A stretch of DNA of 64,000 bases from Rutpela maculata (taxonomy: Eukaryota > Arthropoda > Insecta > Coleoptera > Cerambycidae), in assembly GCA_936432065.2 (NCBI GenBank), contig OW386291.2, positions 16,221,821-16,285,820 of the forward strand, in the 5' to 3' direction. Below, one piece after another: positions 58,130-64,000 of this stretch. Under the pieces are notes generated by a model. That model worked only from the letters and a program-made list of their open reading frames with translations. It searched no databases and had not been told where the DNA came from. Both the position numbers and the translations under genes were made by a program. Position 1 is the first letter of the stretch, and the number at the start of each line of letters is the position of its first letter.

Positions 58130-59159
58130 AAATCTATAAAGTATAAATAAAATAGTTAATGTTTTACACAATTCAAATTATTATATAGTGTTAATACATG
58201 GTATTACTACCCACGCGCAACCTTGAGTTTTTGTGGGTCTTCTTCCATTTGTTTACATTATGTGTAATGTCATTATATTATGTACCTATATTTGTATCGC
58301 CATAAACATTATTTAATATATAATATTTCTATCATCATAATTACACTTCTATTGTTATTATATTATGATGGAGAGACTCAACGTAATGCAACTAGTACAC
58401 AAACTCTGTATGGGCAGAGATATCCAGAAAGAAGACAACCTCCTTGAAATTATTTTGCTTGGTTGGTATTAAAATAATTCAATTTAAATATTATGCCGAA
58501 TTGTACCATAAATTAAAACAAAACACTTTAATTCATTCATTGAACCACTACGTGTTACTTCAGTTATTTTCTTTAAAAATAAAATAATACAGTTGTAATT
58601 ACAATAAGCAAGCATACACTAGTTTCTATTTTAATTCTGTTGCCACTACCGAAAATACTAACCTGTTTTCGAATTTTAAACTGCTATACACAAACATAAA
58701 ATATTTCAGTATATTGCAAGCAAATTTTTTTTCATAATTTGAAAAATAGCGTAATCCCAACTAAGATTGAAACTCAAACGTGCAAGGTTTTACATGAAAG
58801 TCAAACTAACTCAATTGTATCCTAGGACGCAGGTGGCAAAGTATATGTTAAGATTCATCTAATCGATTTTCGTACGTTCTGCAGAAGTTCACTTGTTAAA
58901 TAAGAAATAGAAATATTAGTACCATTATAGTTCACTAGTCAAGTAAATTTGACTTCGATACCTTTTCTAAAATATTAGTGTATTATAAAATTTTCATTTA
59001 TTAATTATTTTTTTCTCCATGTGAAAGATATAATCAGGCCCTGCTGACAGCGAATATCTATTATACCTTCTGTTAAAACTAAAAATTTTATTACTTTAGA
59101 GCATATATAAAATAGCATGATAGAATACTCCCTGTTGAAATTGGGTCATATCCGTTAGA
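58130..59159. other. 3'UTR of the non-LTR element, then AT-rich spacer
   Basis: The first 250 bp may be the 3'UTR, with several AATAAA-like sites (58145) and a tattatattatg end near 58370. Beyond that no gene or repeat border is clear. Confidence 0.4.
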
Positions 59160-59164
59160 CGACG

Positions 59165-61042
59165 CACAGTGGGGCAAATAGCTCATTTTTTGGACAAGCG
59201 ATAATTCCCAAGCCTGGAATTAATGAAATTAAAATATTTTTTTTTTAAACTCTTCGTTATAAAATTGCCTTTAATTCTATCGAGCCCGAATTTTGAAATT
59301 TCAAAAGTAAAGGACTTAAATTTTGAAAGTAAATAAAAATTTTATCAAAAGATTGTTTAAAATTATAAAAAATTGTTACTTGGGGGGGTTTTTTGGTTTC
59401 TAATCTCATTTCTGATCCCCGAATTTTACGATTCAAAAAACCAAGATAGCGGATCCAACATGGCGGCCATATATTTTTTTAAATGAAATGTAAATGCACA
59501 AACTGTTAAAAATTGTTACTTAGGACTTTTAAGGGTTTCTAATCGAGAATCTGAAATCTAAATTACGTAATATCGTAATCCAAAATGGCGAATCCAATAT
59601 GGAGGCCATAATATTTTTTTAATTGACATGTAAATGCGCAAATTGTTACTTGGTTTTAGAGATTGCTGATCATGAAGCTGAAGTCCAAATTACGTAATAT
59701 CGAAATCCAAGATGTCGGATCCAATATGGCGGCCATAATATTTTTTTAAATGAGATGTACATGCGCAAATTGATAAAAAATGTTACTCGGGGTTTTTAAG
59801 GGTTTCTGACCATAAATATGAAGTCTAAATTATGTAATATCGTAATCCAAGATGGCGGATTCAATATGGCGGATCTAATATGGCGGCCACAATATATTTT
59901 TAAATGAAATGTACATACGCAAATTATTAAAAATTGTTATTTAGGAGTTTTAGGGTCTGCTGAACATGAATCTGAAGTCTAAATTACGTCATATCGAAAT
60001 TCAAGATGGCGGATCCAATATGGTGTCCGTAAGTTAAAATAGAATGATAAATCAAGAAAGAAATTGCTAAAATTTTTTACTCAGGGGCTTAATTCGCTAA
60101 TCTTGTTTCGGATATTTTAGTTTCGTCACTTTGGAAACTATAATATCGGATTCAATATAGCTGTTATAAATTTAAAAAAAAATAAGACGTAGATGCAAAA
60201 ATCATTAAAAATTAGTTCCTAGAGGTTTCTGATTCCACAGTTAAAATTTCGTAATTTTGAATTCTAGGGTTGCATTTCCAGTATGTGCTAAAATGAAATA
60301 ATTAATATTTCCTCTTTTCTTATGAGATATTTAAATCTGGATATGCACTAAAAATATATCACATTGATCACATTTGTAAAGTTACTCTCAGTGTAACTTC
60401 AAAACGAAAAACAAATTTTAACAATTTCCTTCTTGATTTGTCATTCTTTTTTAACTTACGGACACCATATTGGATCCGCCATCTTGGATTTCGATATTAC
60501 GTAATTTGGACTTCAGATTCATGATCAGCAATCTCTAAAACCCCCAAGTAACAATTTTTAACAATTTGCGCATTTACATGTCAATTAAAAAAATATTATG
60601 GCCGCCATATTGGATTCCCCATTTTGGGTTACGATGTTACGTAATTTAGATTTCAGATTCTCGATCAGAAACCCTTGAAAGTCCTAAGTAACAATTTTTA
60701 ACAGTTTGTGCATGTACATTTCATTTAAAAAAATATTATGGCCGCCATATTGGATCCGCTATCTTGGTTTTTTGAATCGCAAAATTCGGGGATCAGAAAT
60801 GAGATTAGAAACCAAAAAAAAACCCAAGTAACCATTTTTTATAATTTTAAACAATTTTTTGATAAAATTTTAATTTACTTTCAAAATTTAAGTCCTTTAA
60901 TTTTGAAATTTCAAAATTCGGGCTCGATAGAATGAAAGGCAATTTTATAACGAACAATTTAAAAAAAAATTTTTTAAATTTCATTAATTCTTGGCTTGGG
61001 AATTATCGCTTGTCCAAAAAATGAGCTATTTGCCCCACTGTG
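59165..61042. mobile_element. Palindromic element with Transib-like ends
   Basis: Both ends start CACAGTGGGGCAAATAGCTC, and the first ~50 bp of each arm are identical. Flanks are CGACG at 59160-59164 and 61043-61047, an exact 5-bp duplication. The arms are inverted and about 95% alike over several hundred bp. The left arm contains four tandem 128-153 bp units with atggcggcc; the right arm has fewer. The non-repeated centre is near 60100-60440. CACAGTG equals the V(D)J RSS heptamer, and Transib ends and GC-rich 5-bp duplications are similar. No transposase is encoded. Confidence 0.88.
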
Positions 61043-61047
61043 CGACG

Positions 61048-62325
61048 GAGAACATTTTATAGTGAAACCCACAAAAATTTGCAAACTGAATAATTTTTTT
61101 TAATGAGTTCGTGAAAGTGTATAGAAAAATATCCTGAAAAGTTTACATTCCGCTCAGATGCAGAACATAAAAAAAGTGAAAAAAAAATTTTTTTCCATCC
61201 ATTTTTTCAAAATGTTTAAATTAAGTCAGGGTAGAAAAAAACAAAAAATACAGGTGGATAGACCACGTGTTTCTGAATAAAAAATGTCCTAATAAAATGT
61301 ATCGCTAAAGCCACGGTATTCCTGGAAAGAAATGAAGTAACTGTGTCACTCTGCGCGGCCAGCGCATGGTTAAATGCGTACTATTGAACCTCTAAAAATT
61401 CTTAGCTGTTCTATCGAGTAAAATAAAGCTTTTTTCTCTTTCTGACACATTTTTAACATTTTTCTTAGTGAATAGGAGGATAAATTGTGAGTCTGGAGGG
61501 AAAATATGTAATTATGAGCGCATACACAGACACCACACATAGCCGCTGAATCGCTCGCATGAACTTTTACGTGTCTTTATTGTATTGTATTTATTACAGG
61601 TACATTTATCCACATTTCAGCTATATCCAATGGATTCCTTATACGTTTGTGAATGTATTGAAAAAGTTCCAAAATTTATATTCAAAACAATCAGAGATAT
61701 TTTCATAGTTATAAGGATAAGATCGTGAAAATCGCAATTTCTTATCATGATCTGATTGATCATATTTTCGAAAAAATGCATACAAAAACGATTTTGTGTT
61801 TGAACATTCGAAAAGTATAAATTTTTTCCGAAATAGTGATATTTTATTTTTCCAATTTCTCGACAAGTTGCAGCCTCCAATATACTGAACAACATACTAA
61901 AAGTCCTGACCGGTGGGCGGTGGTTGGTGAGCGGGGGGGGGGTGGGTGGTTAGTTTCTCTTGAATAACTCGAAAAATATGACTACTAGCGAAAAAGTGTC
62001 CATATACTAAATTAAACTGGATAAAATTTCCTACACAAAATATCTTATACATTTTTTCTCTACGGTCAACACATTACAAGATACAGATGGTGGAAAAAAT
62101 TTCAATAATCATGTTTTAATGGAATAAAATGAAAGTTTGATGTTAAATAAAGTCGGTTCAGGCGGAATGTTAATGTCTGTACAACATCTAATGTGCAATA
62201 ATGCTGGACAAAGTTTATTTGTTTAGGAGACCATACATAAATACCTGGAATAAATAATATGGAATCTATTGTAACGTCATAGATCATTGTTATGATTTAA
62301 CAACTTAAAAATAGAATTGTCAGAA
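61048..62325. other. AT-rich stretch with a G-run
   Basis: No recognised gene. A G-rich block (gcgggggggggggtgggtgg) is at 61929-61948. Confidence 0.5.
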
Positions 62326-62531
62326 TTGTCCTGCTTCGCCGCATGAAATGGAATGTGGACTCCAATATTTCTTCAATTTGCGATCGATACATAGCCTCTG
62401 TTCTCGAACATTACGGTCAAAACTGTACTGTTGGTTTTTTATGGTTACGGTAATGTCAACAGTACGAAAAGAGCAGAGCAGATGCGAAGAGGCTCCACAA
62501 AAACATCAGTTGACATTAATTTTAATGAAAG

Positions 62532-63517
62532 CACAGAAGCGAAAGCTTGCCTCAGCACTTTTCATGTTGGAGGACTCATATCCGTGACCTCCTAAGTGAC
62601 AGTAGGAGCTGTTATTATCACACTGAGAGAAGTAAATTTTTACAGATGGTCAACTTTATTAAGCATCGAATACATTATACACTGAGAAAACTATCTAGTT
62701 TTATAATTTAACTAGCAAAATACCTGTGTTCCTCTGCGGGTTCATTAAGATAACTAAAAATAATGAATAACATTTATTTATATATACTACTTAAACGTTC
62801 CCATGGTAGGCCAAGAAACCCTATCCTTTTTAAATCACACTTCGAGATTACCCAGAATTCGTAGTAGCAATTCACAGATAAATGTTTCATTTAATATTGC
62901 CTCTCTTCAAGTAATAACCTATATATATATATATAAAGAAAAGTGTAGCGATGTTAGTTTTTTAGTTACCTTAACGAACCCATAGCGAAACACGAACATT
63001 TTCCTTGTTAGTAAAGCTAATACTACTTTCTAGTTGTTTCAGTGATATAAATATATACGTACCTTTCAGAATCTTTTGGAAATACAAAAAAGCTTGTTGT
63101 TTCACCTATCCTGGAAGGACATGGACGATAAGCACACCCCTTTCCGTTAGGATCCATTGAAAACACCAAAAATAAAACACAATAGTCCAGAGATAGATAA
63201 GTTTATATACACGAAACGTTCGCAAAAATGCACAATAACTATATTAACACATTAGACTGATAATCTCAATACGTAAAGAAACAATAACAGAATAGTAAAT
63301 TATCGAAAATTAACCGAAAAGATCACAAAAATCACAAACTACAGTGTAAGCGTTGTAAGACCATGAATCGCACAACGTAGACAGTAGTCACATGGCTTGT
63401 GTTGTGTCAGCTGACAAAAGGGGTGGTTATAATATGGCGGATATTGGACATCCGCTCTCAAATTCGGTCCTGCCGTGAAGCCTGACTTTCGCTTCTGTAT
63501 AGTTTACCTTTTCTGTG
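62532..63517. mobile_element. Nonautonomous TIR element, copy B
   Basis: Starts CACAGAAGCGAAAGCTTGCC and ends cgcttctgtatagt...ttttctgtg. It is flanked by ATGAAAG at 62525-62531 and 63518-63524, an exact 7-bp duplication. Compared with copy A, the left TIR has lost about 16 bp. A nested palindromic insert (62711-63012) begins actagcaaaatacctgtg and ends with its degenerate complement. Subterminal text matches copy A. Confidence 0.85.
62711..63012. mobile_element. MITE-like insert nested in copy B
   Basis: About 50-bp inverted ends: actagcaaaatacctgtg...gggttcattaagataac and its complement at 62963-63012. Non-coding, and absent from copy A. The head resembles the repeat at 38162. Confidence 0.65.
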
Positions 63518-63789
63518 ATGAAAGCATGAATGTTACTGTTCAACAGGAGCATTTTCTTGCAAACGATAAGAACAAAACCAGGCTTATCCAACTACTGACC
63601 CACAAAATGACGGCAAGAGGAATAGAAACAAGAGTTGCTACAGGGGCACTATCGTACTACTGTACTATTATGCTATTTCTCCATGGTGTGCGGCACTTGC
63701 TATGGTGTACGAATGGTGCTCTGTTAGATGACAATGTGGACAACGATGATGATGATGATGACGATTTTGATTCAGCTGACTTTTAAAAT

Positions 63790-64000
63790 ATTTAGATATA
63801 AGATAATGTTCGTGTATTATCAGTTATATAGTTTTTTTGTTAGTTTTAAATTCGTTCAGTATTAAAATTTTATTTATGTCATTAAAACTCGATTTTTTTC
63901 TAATTTACGATTTTTGTACCCTCTGAATCCCGTCAAGTATTGATCCTAGAAAAAAAAATGAATAGGGACTTATTTGTAGATAATTTCATCTAGTTTAATT
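63790..64000. other. AT-rich end of window
   Basis: No feature recognised. Confidence 0.4.

Larger units (their letters stand above)
62330..63786 (+). pseudogene. E4 XPG-like gene fragment, split by copy B
   Basis: The left part (62330-62531) reads LLRRMKWNVDSNISSICDRY, ASVLEHYGQNCTV and, after a frameshift, FYGYGNVNSTKRAEQMRRG and TSVDINFNE. The right part (63518 on) continues MNVTVQQEHFLANDKNKTRL and QLLTHKMTARGIETRVATG. The aspartate expected in VFDxY is Tyr here. Downstream homology ends and an acidic tail (DDDDDDDFDSADF) follows to 63786. Removing copy B and one 7-bp duplication joins the two parts in one frame, so the gene was open at this point when the insertion happened. No TIRs were found for E4. 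Confidence 0.78.

Overview
This is a eukaryotic, strongly AT-rich stretch that reads as an insect (at least arthropod) genome. The evidence is the repeat content: Crypton, Academ-like, mariner with a DUF4817-type N-terminus, hAT, Transib-like, R4/Dong-like, jockey/CR1-like, copia and gypsy relics, many nested in one another. I find no operons, no rRNA or complete tRNA gene, and no intact host gene. The best host-gene candidate is a GC-rich, splice-bounded 124-bp block at 28717-28840. Family names rest on recognised motifs, not on database searches.

Layout. 1-2075: a foldback-like element built from 141-bp units in inverted arrays. 2076-9340: mostly non-coding, with a retroposon 3' tail, tRNA-like boxes, a decayed reverse transcriptase, a 736-bp tandem duplication and a palindromic MITE. 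9344-12500: a Crypton tyrosine recombinase split by a 1.9-kb insert. 12567-14660: an R4/Dong-like retrotransposon ending at a (TTA)n tract. 15053-18445: a second foldback-like element holding a 5'-truncated copia and a decayed gene fragment. 19415-22730: a TIR transposon (E1) with an XPG/PIN-like gene. 22870-28580: jockey-like, gypsy gag and mariner relics and hairpins. 28717-37420: the candidate exon, non-LTR fragments and mariner fragments. 37423-39908: a second TIR transposon (E2). 41160-44810: non-LTR relics and nonautonomous element copy A. 45140-51032: two oppositely oriented palindromic composite repeats with a hAT MITE between them. 51030-53550: E3, with an insertion in its right TIR. 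54190-58129: a nearly intact two-ORF non-LTR retrotransposon. 59165-61042: a palindromic element with Transib-like ends. 62330-63790: a fourth XPG-like gene (E4), split by nonautonomous element copy B.

The main point of interest is that one uncommon transposon-associated protein occurs four times in 64 kb (E1, E2, E3, E4). Its features are an XPG/PIN-like nuclease-type core with VFD, DDADVL and GCDxxSAF motifs, and a cysteine-rich tail. E1-E3 sit inside TIRs, and E1 and E2 have TAG...CTA ends with 3-bp target duplications, which fits an Academ-like DNA transposon. E4 was hit by a smaller transposon that left a 7-bp duplication, and the reading frame resumes on the far side. The second theme is foldback architecture: at least three elements are tandem 130-150-bp units arranged as inverted arms.
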